64,000 nt of DNA, from assembly GCF_041345015.1 (NCBI RefSeq), contig NZ_CP166769.1, forward strand, positions 992,001 to 1,056,000. The letters are read 5' to 3'. Below, in pieces: positions 18,155 through 25,537 of this stretch. How positions within the stretch are numbered: the first letter of the stretch is position 1; every line of letters starts with the position of its first letter. The notes beneath the pieces are model-generated. The model ran no database searches. It worked only from the letters and a program-made list of their open reading frames with translations, and had not been told where the DNA came from. The position numbers and the translations under genes are program-made. The stretch comes from Bartonella sp. DGB1 (GTDB taxonomy: Bacteria > Pseudomonadota > Alphaproteobacteria > Rhizobiales > Rhizobiaceae).

Positions 18155-18553
18155 ATGAGTGTTATAAAAGTTAAACTTATCTTAGGTGGTCATTGTAAGG
18201 ATTTATTTAAAGATAATCCAATGCAATTTGAACTAGCTCCTAACACAGATATAGATGTCTTTATAAATGATTTAGAGCAGTTATTAGACGATATCTTTTA
18301 TGACATAGCTTACTTTAAAAATGATGCAGAGAGAATAGATTGGGTAAATCATAAAAATAATACTATGGGCAATACTAACGAAGAAGCCATGTCTAGAAGC
18401 TGGTGTAAGCTACATGCTAGCAGATTAAACTTTGAGAATGATTGTTTACCAATTTTCGTAAAAGAATCTGACTATTATCAAATGTTAGTAGATGAAGCAG
18501 AACAAAATGCAGAACTGGAATTTAGTGAGATGTTAAACACAAGATACTTATAG
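18155..18553 (+). CDS. Hypothetical acidic phage protein
   Basis: 132 residues, strongly acidic (ELAPNTDIDVFINDLEQLLD), just ahead of the recombination genes. Acidic charge can mark DNA-mimic anti-restriction or inhibitor proteins, but here that is only a possibility; the family is not recognised. Confidence 0.5.
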   Translation: MSVIKVKLILGGHCKDLFKDNPMQFELAPNTDIDVFINDLEQLLDDIFYDIAYFKNDAERIDWVNHKNNTMGNTNEEAMSRSWCKLHASRLNFENDCLPIFVKESDYYQMLVDEAEQNAELEFSEMLNTRYL

Positions 18554-18562
18554 GATATTAAT

Positions 18563-19303
18563 ATGACACATTCACCTTTAGCCCTTATGGCACAAAAATA
18601 TAATTTTTCACCTGAGAAATTCAAAGAAACAGTAGTAAAAACATGTATGTCAGGAGACCCTAAACCAGAAGAATTTCACGCTTTTATTTCAGTAGCAAAT
18701 GAATATGGTTTAAATCCCCTAACTAAAGAAATTTATGCCTTCCCTAAACGGGGCGGTGGTATTATGCCAATCGTATCTGTTGATGGCTGGGTCAAAATAA
18801 TTCATTCTAATAACAAGTTTGACGGGTTACAATTTAGAGATAATCTAGACGAAAATGGTAAGTTAATCTCTATAACCTGCTGTATAAAATTAGCAAATGT
18901 AACCATGCCAATAGAGGTAACTGAATATCTAAGTGAATGTATGCAAAATAGTGACACTTGGAAAAAGTACCCTTCTCGCATGTTACGTCATAAAGCCTTA
19001 ATTCAATGTGCAAGATATGCTTTTGGTTATAGCGGTATCTTTGACGAAGATGAAGCCCACCGTATAAATCAGCCAGTGTTAGAAGTTACAACAATTGATA
19101 TAGAAAAAATACAACAAATTAAAAACTTACTAAAAGCTACAGCTATAGATGAAAATACTATCTTAGAACATTTTAACATAGCTAGCTTAGAAGAATTAAC
19201 AGAAACCCAAGCGGAAATAGCTTTAAAGAAATTACAAAAAAGCCAAAAGAAGTTAACCAAGGATAACAATAGTTACTTAGAGTATAAAGATGCAACAGAA
19301 TAG
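18563..19303 (+). CDS. bet: Bet/RecT-family single-strand annealing protein
   Basis: 246 residues of the lambda Bet / RecT superfamily: FHAFISVANEYGLNPLTKEI near residue 40, PIVSVDGWVKIIHSN (the core annealing motif), and MLRHKALIQCARYAFGYSGI. Bet anneals homologous single strands during phage recombination. The YqaJ exonuclease gene overlaps its end by 14 bases and an SSB gene follows: a full Red-like set. The C-terminal 50 residues are lysine-rich and variable. Confidence 0.9.
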   Translation: MTHSPLALMAQKYNFSPEKFKETVVKTCMSGDPKPEEFHAFISVANEYGLNPLTKEIYAFPKRGGGIMPIVSVDGWVKIIHSNNKFDGLQFRDNLDENGKLISITCCIKLANVTMPIEVTEYLSECMQNSDTWKKYPSRMLRHKALIQCARYAFGYSGIFDEDEAHRINQPVLEVTTIDIEKIQQIKNLLKATAIDENTILEHFNIASLEELTETQAEIALKKLQKSQKKLTKDNNSYLEYKDATE

Positions 19304-19910
19304 CGCAGAATGGTTTCAAGCAAGGCTTGGTAAAGTAACAGCATCACGTATTTACGATATTATTGCTAGCCAGAAAAATGGAGAGCCTCTGAAGAAATAT
19401 TCTGATTATAAAATGCAATTGTTAAGTGAAAGGCTAACAGGGCAAATATTCTCACAACCAACTAATAAATATATGGACTGGGGTGTAGAATATGAAGCAC
19501 AAGCTAAAGAAGAATATAAATTTTTAAATGATGTTGTAATAACTGAATGCGGTTTTATAAACCACCCTACTATAGCTATGAGTGGCGCAAGTCCTGATGG
19601 ATTAATTAATGCAGATGGACTTATTGAAGTTAAATGCCCTCAATCTACCACACATTTAGATTTTTTACTTAATGATAAAATCAAACCCGAATATATAGCA
19701 CAAATGCAGTGGCAAATGGCTTGCACAGATAGAGCTTGGTGTGACTTTGTTAGTTTTGACCCACGCTTTGAAGGTAAATCAGCAGGTTTAAGAATTAAAG
19801 AAAAGCGCATATTACGTGATGATAATTTCATCGCCGAAATAACAGTAAAAGTTAGTAAATTTTTACAAGAAATAAAAGATATGGAAACACAATTAAAGGA
19901 GACGCAATAA
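19290..19910 (+). CDS. YqaJ/lambda-type alkaline exonuclease
   Basis: 206 residues with the YqaJ recombinase pattern: EWFQARLGKVTASRIYDII, GVEYEAQAKEEYKF, the catalytic ASPDGLI and LIEVKCPQS (PD-(D/E)XK Asp, Glu, Lys), and PEYIAQMQWQMACT. It resects DNA ends for Bet to anneal. Its start lies inside the bet gene. Confidence 0.9.
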   Translation: MQQNSAEWFQARLGKVTASRIYDIIASQKNGEPLKKYSDYKMQLLSERLTGQIFSQPTNKYMDWGVEYEAQAKEEYKFLNDVVITECGFINHPTIAMSGASPDGLINADGLIEVKCPQSTTHLDFLLNDKIKPEYIAQMQWQMACTDRAWCDFVSFDPRFEGKSAGLRIKEKRILRDDNFIAEITVKVSKFLQEIKDMETQLKETQ

Positions 19911-20104
19911 TGGATATAGAAGAAAAATCAGTAAAGATAATCGCTCAAGCAGTTAAAGAAACATTGCTTGAATTAAGAAAAGATATTGTAGCAGGTCAAG
20001 ACTCAATAAAGCTTATTGATAATATTATTCTTTCTTTAGACAAATCTACAACTGACACTAACAAAGCTAATTATATCAATAACCCATCTAAAACTATTAA
20101 TTAG
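19910..20104 (+). CDS. Small hypothetical phage protein (64 aa)
   Basis: 64 residues, helical and acidic, with ATG overlapping the exonuclease stop by one base. It lies between exonuclease and SSB, so a recombination accessory is plausible, but no family is recognised. Confidence 0.5.
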   Translation: MDIEEKSVKIIAQAVKETLLELRKDIVAGQDSIKLIDNIILSLDKSTTDTNKANYINNPSKTIN

Positions 20105-20113
20105 GTCAATGAC

Positions 20114-20476
20114 ATGTATGGATTAAATAGAGTTACCTTGATAGGACATGTTGCAACAGATTTAACCTTTTTTGAACTTAAGTCTGGAATAAAACTGCTA
20201 AAATTTCGTTTAGTTACTTCTGAGAGATGGAAAGATAAAGACGGAGAAGTTAACGAACAGTTAGAATGGCACACTATCGCTGTTTTTAATGATGCTCTTA
20301 TAAATTTAGCAAATAACCTTTTAGAAAAAGGCGATGGTGTGATGATTGAAGGTCGACTTCATACCAGAAACTGGAAAGATAAAGAAGGTCACAAGCACAC
20401 TACCGCAGAAATCATCTTAGATAAATACTCAGGTAAATTAGTGTTATTGCGTAAAAAGGATATTCAGAATGACTGA
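20114..20476 (+). CDS. ssb: Single-stranded DNA-binding protein
   Basis: 120 residues with an OB-fold SSB signature: GLNRVTLIGHVATDLTFFEL at the start, EWHTIAVFNDALINLANNLL, KGDGVMIEGRLHTRNW, and AEIILDKYSGKLVLL. It lacks the long Gln/Gly linker and the DDDIPF tail of chromosomal SSB, as is usual in phage versions. The stop overlaps the next gene by 8 bases. Confidence 0.9.
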   Translation: MYGLNRVTLIGHVATDLTFFELKSGIKLLKFRLVTSERWKDKDGEVNEQLEWHTIAVFNDALINLANNLLEKGDGVMIEGRLHTRNWKDKEGHKHTTAEIILDKYSGKLVLLRKKDIQND

Positions 20477-20684
20477 GAAACTAACCAACGTAAAAGAAGC
20501 TGATAAATTACTCAACGCAAGAGAAGTAGCCTCAATGCTTAATATATGTGTGACTACAATTTATGCTCATATGAAAAAAGGCAACTTTCCTCAACCAGTC
20601 CAAATATTAAATTCAACGCGGTGGAAGCTATCAGATATAGAGGAATATATAAATAGCCAACCTCGCGGAGTAAGAACTCAGTAA
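20469..20684 (+). CDS. AlpA/excisionase-like HTH protein
   Basis: 71 residues with a winged-helix MerR-like fold of the AlpA/Xis group: LLNAREVASMLNICVTTIYA, then GNFPQPVQILNSTRWKLSDI. Such proteins act as excision factors or prophage regulators. No integrase gene is visible in the window, so a regulatory role is as likely as excision. Confidence 0.8.
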   Translation: MTEKLTNVKEADKLLNAREVASMLNICVTTIYAHMKKGNFPQPVQILNSTRWKLSDIEEYINSQPRGVRTQ

Positions 20685-20715
20685 TTGTAATTATACCAGA
20701 AAGAGGAGTCTTATT

Positions 20716-21468
20716 ATGGACAATCAATTAATGGAAATCAAACAAACACAAATAGCTAACGACACAATACAAACTGTTAACGCTCGTGAATTACATGAAT
20801 TTTTACAAATAGGTAAAGATTTTAGTACTTGGATGACAGACCGTATAAATCAATATAATTTTAAAGAGGGTGAGGATTTTGTTTGCTCCCCAATTTTGGG
20901 GAGCAAAGGTCGAGGTGGTCATAACCGCAAAGAATACCACCTCACCTTAGACATGGCTAAAGAGCTATCAATGGTAGAACGTAACGACAAAGGCAAAGAA
21001 GCCCGCCAATATTTTATTAGATGTGAGAAAAAGTTAAAACAACCTAATACCGCTAATATCACGGAGGTATTAAATAACCCAGACAATTTAAAAGCATTAT
21101 TATTAGATAACGTTAATAAAGTTATAAAATTACAAGAAATAGTTAAAGAACAAGAACCAAAAGTTAAGGCTTTAGAACATTTAACACGTGCTGATGGATT
21201 ACTTTGTATTACTGATACTGCTAAAGTTTTAAACATGCGCCCTAAAGATTTATTCCAATATTTACAAAAACACAATTGGATTTATAAACGCGCAGGTACA
21301 AGTAATTTTATCCCTTATCAAGACAAGTTAAAGTCTGGCTTAATGGATTGTCCTACCACAACAATACATCGTCCTGATGGAAGTGAAAAAATCATAGCTC
21401 AAGCAAAAATCACAACCAAAGGCTTAGCAATATTATCTGAAAAATTACAAGCAACACAGGTAGCATAA
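20716..21468 (+). CDS. Antirepressor (AntA/AntB plus KilAC/ANT domains)
   Basis: 250 residues. The N-terminal AntA/AntB domain spans about residues 15-105 (VNARELHEFLQIGKDFSTWM; YHLTLDMAKELSMVERND). The C-terminal KilAC/ANT domain spans about 140-250 (LLCITDTAKVLNMRPKDLFQ; RPDGSEKIIAQAKITTKGL). Antirepressors bind and inactivate the lysogeny repressor. A perfect 12-bp palindrome lies inside the coding sequence (20,882-20,907). Confidence 0.85.
   Translation: MDNQLMEIKQTQIANDTIQTVNARELHEFLQIGKDFSTWMTDRINQYNFKEGEDFVCSPILGSKGRGGHNRKEYHLTLDMAKELSMVERNDKGKEARQYFIRCEKKLKQPNTANITEVLNNPDNLKALLLDNVNKVIKLQEIVKEQEPKVKALEHLTRADGLLCITDTAKVLNMRPKDLFQYLQKHNWIYKRAGTSNFIPYQDKLKSGLMDCPTTTIHRPDGSEKIIAQAKITTKGLAILSEKLQATQVA
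20882..20907 (+). repeat. Perfect palindrome within the antirepressor gene
   Basis: A 12-base arm beginning TTTGCTCCCCAA is followed by two bases and its exact complement. In mRNA it would form a very stable hairpin early in the coding sequence, encoding VCSPILGSK. Confidence 0.8.
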
Positions 21469-21519
21469 TAAGTAAGCCAAGTAAAAGGATTAACGATGAT
21501 TTATAAAGGAGAAACAGAA

Positions 21520-21873
21520 ATGAAAAAAATTAACAAAGGCTTAGTAAAACAATGTGTGGAAGAATTCGATACTAAAGCGGACGGCTTTCACGAGGTGTAC
21601 TTAAAAATTGAGCGTGATTTTATGAAAGAGGCTGGAAGTGGGCTTGTTTTAGAACATTTAGCTAGTTTAGGCGGTTCTGACTCTTTGCTTAATACTTTAA
21701 AATTTATAAAAAGCTCTGAGTATAAAATGGTTAAGTTAACCTATTTCTCTGATACGGATATAGAGGCTTTAGCAGAGGCTGGATATATAATTATAGACAG
21801 TAAAGATAAATCTAACCCAAATATAACTCTAAATAATATGTTTTATCAAGATTTTCAGGAGAGCAAAAAATGA
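21520..21873 (+). CDS. Hypothetical phage protein
   Basis: 117 residues from the ATG at 21520, which has an AAAGGAG site 8 bases upstream; an in-frame ATG 24 bases earlier is less likely. It is helical then mixed, with no recognised family. It overlaps the next gene by 4 bases (ATGA). Confidence 0.5.
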   Translation: MKKINKGLVKQCVEEFDTKADGFHEVYLKIERDFMKEAGSGLVLEHLASLGGSDSLLNTLKFIKSSEYKMVKLTYFSDTDIEALAEAGYIIIDSKDKSNPNITLNNMFYQDFQESKK

Positions 21874-22205
21874 TTGATAAGCATATCCAAATACCTATAT
21901 TAATGGATTCTATTATAAGCAAGATAGATAAGCTATTGGATAAGGACGATAAGCGTATTGTTTCTGCTAGTTTAAACAAGGTTAAAAGACAAAAAATATT
22001 AGAATTATTAAAGCAAGAAAAGTATAAGGATGGTTTAGCTGTTACAGAAATTACCAACCTTGTAGGAATGGGCAGAAGAGATGTTAATAGTTATATGAAC
22101 TTTCTTTTAGATAGGGGCGATGTTATCCGCTTTAAAGGAGTGAATAGAAACCCTAACGGCGGTAAGCATAAAGAAGTGTATTATTACGCTCTTAATAAAT
22201 GTTAA
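21870..22205 (+). CDS. Winged-helix DNA-binding protein (putative)
   Basis: 111 residues. The C-terminal half looks like a winged helix: KRQKILELLKQEKYKDGLAV, TEITNLVGMGRRDVNSYMNF, then the wing VIRFKGVNRNPNGGKHKEVY. Start overlaps the previous stop by 4 bases. Probably a regulator in the right early operon. Confidence 0.55.
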   Translation: MIDKHIQIPILMDSIISKIDKLLDKDDKRIVSASLNKVKRQKILELLKQEKYKDGLAVTEITNLVGMGRRDVNSYMNFLLDRGDVIRFKGVNRNPNGGKHKEVYYYALNKC

Positions 22206-22217
22206 GGAGGTTTTATA

Positions 22218-22436
22218 ATGTCAAATGATATTTTAGAAATTACTTGCGAAATAATGAAAAATAATAAATCTGCTAATCCTTTAGGATTCACTCAAAGAGA
22301 GTTAAAGGATTTAGTAAATAAAGAATTTGAGTATCTTATAGATGCTGTAATTGATGAATGTTTTTTTATAGAGCACAATCCTAGGACAGATATAACATTC
22401 ACTGATACGGGTATATATGCAAAGCTTAAGGATTAG
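22218..22436 (+). CDS. Hypothetical phage protein (winged-helix-like)
   Basis: 72 residues following a TAAGGAGG ribosome site. PLGFTQRELKDLVNKEFEYL resembles a helix-turn-helix, and it ends with a short strand-loop. The family is not recognised. Confidence 0.5.
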   Translation: MSNDILEITCEIMKNNKSANPLGFTQRELKDLVNKEFEYLIDAVIDECFFIEHNPRTDITFTDTGIYAKLKD

Positions 22437-22566
22437 AAATAAACTAAACGAAACCATTAGTAAATTAGCATCAATATTCAGTTATCCGGAAAAACCAGAA
22501 TACTGGCCAAAAGATATAAATACTATAAGCTGGTTTAATAATACACAAAGTGATGCACAAACATAA
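22417..22566 (+). CDS. Small overlapping hypothetical protein (49 aa)
   Basis: A 49-codon frame starting 20 bases before the end of the previous gene in another frame. The composition looks coding (LASIFSYPEKPEYWPKDINT, ISWFNN). No clear ribosome site is present, so it may be translated by coupling or be the tail of a broken gene. Confidence 0.4.
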   Translation: MQSLRIRNKLNETISKLASIFSYPEKPEYWPKDINTISWFNNTQSDAQT

Positions 22567-22602
22567 TATTGCCTCACATCACTTTGCTGTCGTGTTATAA
22601 TA

Positions 22603-22782
22603 TTAATTAGGGACTAAATGCTTCATACATTCTTCAAAAGTTTTAAAGTCTCCTGCTGGAACTGCCTTAAACGCACAGGTTTTCTCAATAAACAAGAGAG
22701 CTGCATCTGACAGTTTAGCTGACGCTGGGGTTACTGCGGTTAATAAAGACAAGGCGAGAATTAAATATTTTAATGTTTTCAT
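22603..22782 (-). CDS. Small secreted protein (59 aa)
   Basis: A minus-strand frame of 59 codons with GAGGAGC upstream of the ATG at 22782. A signal peptide (YLILALSLLTAVTPASA) is followed by a mature peptide of about 39 residues with two Cys (EKTCAFK, FEECMKH) that could form a disulfide. It is opposite in direction to the phage genes around it, suggesting independent expression from the lysogen. Family unknown. Confidence 0.55.
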   Translation of the reverse strand: MKTLKYLILALSLLTAVTPASAKLSDAALLFIEKTCAFKAVPAGDFKTFEECMKHLVPN

Positions 22783-22916
22783 AATAAGCTCCTCTAATAT
22801 TTTAGTATGTTTAATGATATTAATATTTCACGAACATAACAATGAGTCAAACAATTAATAACAAGGCTTTGTATAACCCTAAAGCTTTAGCTATTTTCTT
22901 TCCCCATAAAAACCAT

Positions 22917-22943
22917 TTGACAAAGGCTAAAAAATATTATAGC
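22917..22943 (+). promoter_or_regulatory. Candidate promoter for the C4-like RNA / rha transcript
   Basis: TTGACA at 22,917-22,922 is followed after 15 bases by TATAGC (22,938-22,943). Spacing is short, so this is a moderate match; it is the best one seen upstream of the structured RNA. Confidence 0.4.
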
Positions 22944-22954
22944 CTGAATATACA

Positions 22955-22979
22955 GTGCCTCAAAACACTAAATATCAAG
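22955..22979 (+). promoter_or_regulatory. Upstream copy of the C4 target motifs
   Basis: TCAAAAC (22,960-22,966) and TATCAAG (22,973-22,979) repeat, in the same order and nearly the same spacing, the two motifs around the rha ribosome site (23,156-23,162 and 23,170-23,176). GTGCCTCAAAACAC at 22,955-22,968 can also pair with 23,119-23,131 with one bulged C, which would disrupt the RNA fold. Confidence 0.6.
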
Positions 22980-23055
22980 CGGATAAATAACCGAAATTTA
23001 TTTACCGTTTCCAAATAATTCGATTTATTACTATGCTATTTAAGCATGCGTTTTA

Positions 23056-23137
23056 TGTCGGGTGTAGTTATGTCATAAAATACCCGCAAGGGGAAAGCAT
23101 AACGACGGACTTGATACCGTGTTTTGAGCACCCGACA
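23056..23137 (+). ncRNA. C4-type antisense RNA upstream of the rha gene
   Basis: About 82 bases fold into a closed multi-branch structure. P1 pairs 23,056-23,064 with 23,129-23,137 (9 bp). P2 pairs GTTATG (23,067-72) with CATAAC (23,098-103). P3 is CCC-GCAA-GGG with a GNRA loop (23,083-92). P4 pairs ACGG with CCGT (23,105-108, 23,117-120). The P4 loop CTTGATA is exactly complementary to TATCAAG overlapping the ribosome site of the rha gene (23,170-176). The linker GTTTTGA (23,121-127) is complementary to TCAAAAC at 23,156-162. Two such a'/b' contacts with an antirepressor-type gene are the hallmark of P1/P7 C4 antisense RNA. Confidence 0.75.
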
Positions 23138-23186
23138 CCATTATATGGTGTTTAATCAAAACTTTAATATATCAAGGAGAAAAACC

Positions 23187-23936
23187 ATGGACGGTTTAAT
23201 CAATTATATAAATAATGCCCAAAAAGCTAAAAAGAACTCTCAATTAAAACAAGCCCAAGAAAAAGATGTAGCAACACCAGTGTTAACTATGTCTAGTCAT
23301 GAAATTGCAACATTGTGTAATAAAAGACATGATAATGTTATGCGTGATATCAAGAAAATGTTAGAGGATTTGTATGCTGAAAAAGATCTCCTCAAATTTG
23401 AGGGCATCTATTTTGATAAGTACAAAAAGCAACAAAAATGCTATCACCTACCTAAACGCGAGTGTTTAATTTTAGTATCTGGTTATAGCACAACACTAAG
23501 AGCAAAGATTGTTGACCGCTGGTTGGAATTAGAACAACAGCACGTTATTCCTATAGCTAAACTAGCAATAGAAGATCAAGAAGAAGTTATATATCAATTA
23601 CCAGCTGATGAAAGAGAGCTACCAATAAGAATAAAAGACTGCATTAGAAAACATGCAGAACAATTATCTAATGTTTATCGTTTGGAAGCTGAAAAATATT
23701 TAACCAAACGTACATATGGTAATGCTGTTGGTAGTAAAAGAGAAGTAACACATAGTAAAATTGATAAATGTTTAAAAACTGTTTTATATCTTGATGTAGT
23801 AGATACAGCTTTAGCACAAAATCGTATTAGTCACCATATCTTATTTACTGCTTTACGGGCATCACTCACTAGAGATATTAAAGCTATAGAGAAAATACAC
23901 CTTAGTGCAGACAAACAACGAGGAAAAGCTATGTAG
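23187..23936 (+). CDS. rha: Rha-family phage regulatory protein
   Basis: 249 residues from the ATG at 23187, eight bases after GGAG; an upstream in-frame ATG at 23124 lies inside the structured RNA and is unlikely to be used. The Rha (pRha) domain occupies about residues 30-125: [59 protein letters not shown]. The C-terminal 120 residues are helical and variable. Rha proteins interfere with phage growth control and often stand in for antirepressors. Translation is probably controlled by the C4-like RNA just upstream. Confidence 0.85.
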   Translation: MDGLINYINNAQKAKKNSQLKQAQEKDVATPVLTMSSHEIATLCNKRHDNVMRDIKKMLEDLYAEKDLLKFEGIYFDKYKKQQKCYHLPKRECLILVSGYSTTLRAKIVDRWLELEQQHVIPIAKLAIEDQEEVIYQLPADERELPIRIKDCIRKHAEQLSNVYRLEAEKYLTKRTYGNAVGSKREVTHSKIDKCLKTVLYLDVVDTALAQNRISHHILFTALRASLTRDIKAIEKIHLSADKQRGKAM

Positions 23937-23945
23937 CAAATAATG

Positions 23946-23970
23946 AGCCCCGCTTTTATGGTGGGGCTTC
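23946..23970 (+). terminator. Terminator-like hairpin after rha
   Basis: AGCCCCGC pairs with GTGGGGCT around TTTTATG. The T-tract is poor. The same hairpin recurs at 25,076 with a good T-run. Confidence 0.5.
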
Positions 23971-24008
23971 ATCTGTTGCCAAGCTAGTGAGGCAACAGAA
24001 TCTGAAAC

Positions 24009-24440
24009 TTATTTTATTTTGTCAAAAAACCCAGATTCTGTTTTAATCTTGACCCACATTTTTTCAGACCTTGTTTTTTTATTATAGTACCATAAAGCCA
24101 AAAAAGCACACAAAACAGTTAAAATAACAATAATTACACAAACTATAATGGTAAATTTTTTTTCTAAAAACATGGTTAACACTGTGCCTGCAATAGAAGT
24201 AGCGAAAAAAGATATTATACTAGCTAAAATTTGATTATCGCCACAATATTGTTGTAGCATTTCAGCTTCATGCTCGGTAATAGAAAAATAAACAACTTGT
24301 CTTTTAGGGCAATGCACTTCAACCGTATCACCAGAAGATTTATTATTAGATTGAAGATGTGCTATTACCTCTTTTACCTCTTTAGGATTATTTAAAATAT
24401 CAATGGCATTGCTTTTTTCTAGATTCTCTGATGTAGACAT
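24009..24440 (-). CDS. Membrane protein paired with Panacea gene (putative toxin)
   Basis: 143 residues: a soluble N-terminal part of about 80 residues (VEVHCPKRQVVYFSITEHEA), then two adjacent membrane helices (ASIISFFATSIAGTVLTMFL; TIIVCVIIVILTVLCAFLAL) and a basic tail. Its start lies 41 bases inside the Panacea gene, so the two are co-translated. Panacea-domain antitoxins are known to pair with varied toxins, including small membrane-acting ones. No toxin family is recognised here; the toxin role is inferred from context. A superinfection-exclusion protein is the alternative. Confidence 0.55.
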   Translation of the reverse strand: MSTSENLEKSNAIDILNNPKEVKEVIAHLQSNNKSSGDTVEVHCPKRQVVYFSITEHEAEMLQQYCGDNQILASIISFFATSIAGTVLTMFLEKKFTIIVCVIIVILTVLCAFLALWYYNKKTRSEKMWVKIKTESGFFDKIK

Positions 24441-24924
24441 TTATGGTTCTTTCAAAATATGTTCTAATGTCCTCGTCTTCAAGCGGTGGATTAGAATAGG
24501 GGTTAGTACAATCATAAACCTTATGCCATGGGCTTCCTGCTACGTGCGATTCTTCCCGCAACTGCCAAGCAGAATAATTTTTATATGACTCCCAAACTAT
24601 ATTCAATATTTTTCCAGTATCGCTCTTTCTTTCTTCTTTACTTAGGGTAGGAGTTATAATTTCTCCGCTATCTAAATCATAAATATTAGAATAATTTGCT
24701 ATAGACCTATTACCATAACATTTAAATTCATGATATAAAGATGGAATAACTGGTCCGTGCCCCCAAGCTTCTATTTTCTCAGAAAATAACTTTTTTTTAG
24801 TTAGTGCTATAACCCATCCATAAGCTAAATAGACTAATTTCAATATTTTCATAGGAGAAATATAGATATCTTCAGTTCTTGCTTTCTCTAAAAAAAAGTT
24901 AGCTATTTTTTGAACTTCATGCAT
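24400..24924 (-). CDS. Panacea (DUF4065) domain protein, putative antitoxin
   Basis: 174 residues with the Panacea/SocA-like pattern: KIANFFLEKA, ISPMKILKLVYLAYGWVIAL, AWGHGPVIPSLYHEFKCYG, and KILNIVWESYKNYSAWQLRE with SPWHKVYD near the end. This domain neutralises toxins in PanAT systems and is the adaptor in SocAB. It is first in a two-gene unit with the overlapping membrane protein, antisense to the surrounding late genes, as expected of a lysogeny-expressed module. Confidence 0.8.
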   Translation of the reverse strand: MHEVQKIANFFLEKARTEDIYISPMKILKLVYLAYGWVIALTKKKLFSEKIEAWGHGPVIPSLYHEFKCYGNRSIANYSNIYDLDSGEIITPTLSKEERKSDTGKILNIVWESYKNYSAWQLREESHVAGSPWHKVYDCTNPYSNPPLEDEDIRTYFERTINVYIRESRKKQCH

Positions 24925-25075
24925 CAGAATAGCTCCTTTAAGTATAAATTTTTATTAATTTGCTCTAACCAATCTATTTTACCACAACAAAAAATATGAA
25001 ACAATATGCATTAATTGAAATCAACTTCAGCCTAAATGGCGTGTTTATGGCGAAATGGATAAAAAAGTAAACAAG

Positions 25076-25105
25076 AAAGCCCCGCTTTTATGGTGGGGCT
25101 TTTTA
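25076..25105 (+). terminator. Rho-independent terminator
   Basis: AAAGCCCCGC pairs with GTGGGGCTTT around TTTTATG and is followed by T. It is the same hairpin as at 23,946 and lies ahead of the lysis cassette. Confidence 0.75.
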
Positions 25106-25179
25106 GCGTCTACAGACTCTGTTAATTTTAAAATCCTTAGGTTATGATTCATTGTGATAAAACCGCATTGGAGCAAAGC

Positions 25180-25407
25180 ATGAAAAAATATTTATATATT
25201 GCTGGAGCGGTTATAACCGCTTTTTTTGTTGCCTTAGCTAAAGCTTTTAAATTAGGACAGCAAGACCAACGAAATAAGCAAGATAAAGAAACATTAAAAT
25301 CTATTGGTATACGTCAAAAGGTAGAAAATGACATTAATAAGAAATCTGATGCTAATATCCGTGACGCTTTGCGTAAGTGGGTGCGCGGTAATGACGAGAC
25401 CAGATAA
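25180..25407 (+). CDS. Inner-membrane spanin (Rz-like)
   Basis: 75 residues from the ATG at 25180, with TTGGAG 7 bases before it; an ATG at 25144 has no such site. One N-terminal membrane helix (YLYIAGAVITAFFVALAKAF) is followed by a charged helical periplasmic part rich in Gln, Lys and Asp. A lipoprotein gene starts inside it in another frame: the Rz/Rz1 arrangement. It joins inner and outer membranes in the last step of lysis. Confidence 0.75.
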   Translation: MKKYLYIAGAVITAFFVALAKAFKLGQQDQRNKQDKETLKSIGIRQKVENDINKKSDANIRDALRKWVRGNDETR

Positions 25408-25525
25408 TTGTATTTTATTTGCTCCTATTTATTTAGAATATAAAGATTTAGATGTTATTAGCCCACAGTTAGCTAGACAATTATTAAGACATAATGAAAC
25501 TGGTGCTAAAGTTTGCACGTGGTGA
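25328..25525 (+). CDS. Outer-membrane lipoprotein spanin (Rz1-like)
   Basis: 65 residues starting within the Rz-like gene in the +1 frame and overlapping it by 80 bases. A signal peptide ends in a lipobox (LISVTLCVSGC), followed by a short soluble part. The embedded lipoprotein is diagnostic of two-component spanins. The mature part has few Pro, unlike lambda Rz1. Confidence 0.75.
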   Translation: MTLIRNLMLISVTLCVSGCAVMTRPDNCILFAPIYLEYKDLDVISPQLARQLLRHNETGAKVCTW

Positions 25526-25537
25526 TAAGGTTATAAA

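Noticed and set aside
17459-18553. Anti-CRISPR or anti-restriction genes
   Set aside because: Small acidic proteins are suggestive, but there is no motif or anti-CRISPR-associated regulator to support the call.
23124-23186. Upstream in-frame start for the Rha gene
   Set aside because: It lies inside the structured RNA, lacks a ribosome site, and the ATG at 23187 has a good GGAG at proper distance.
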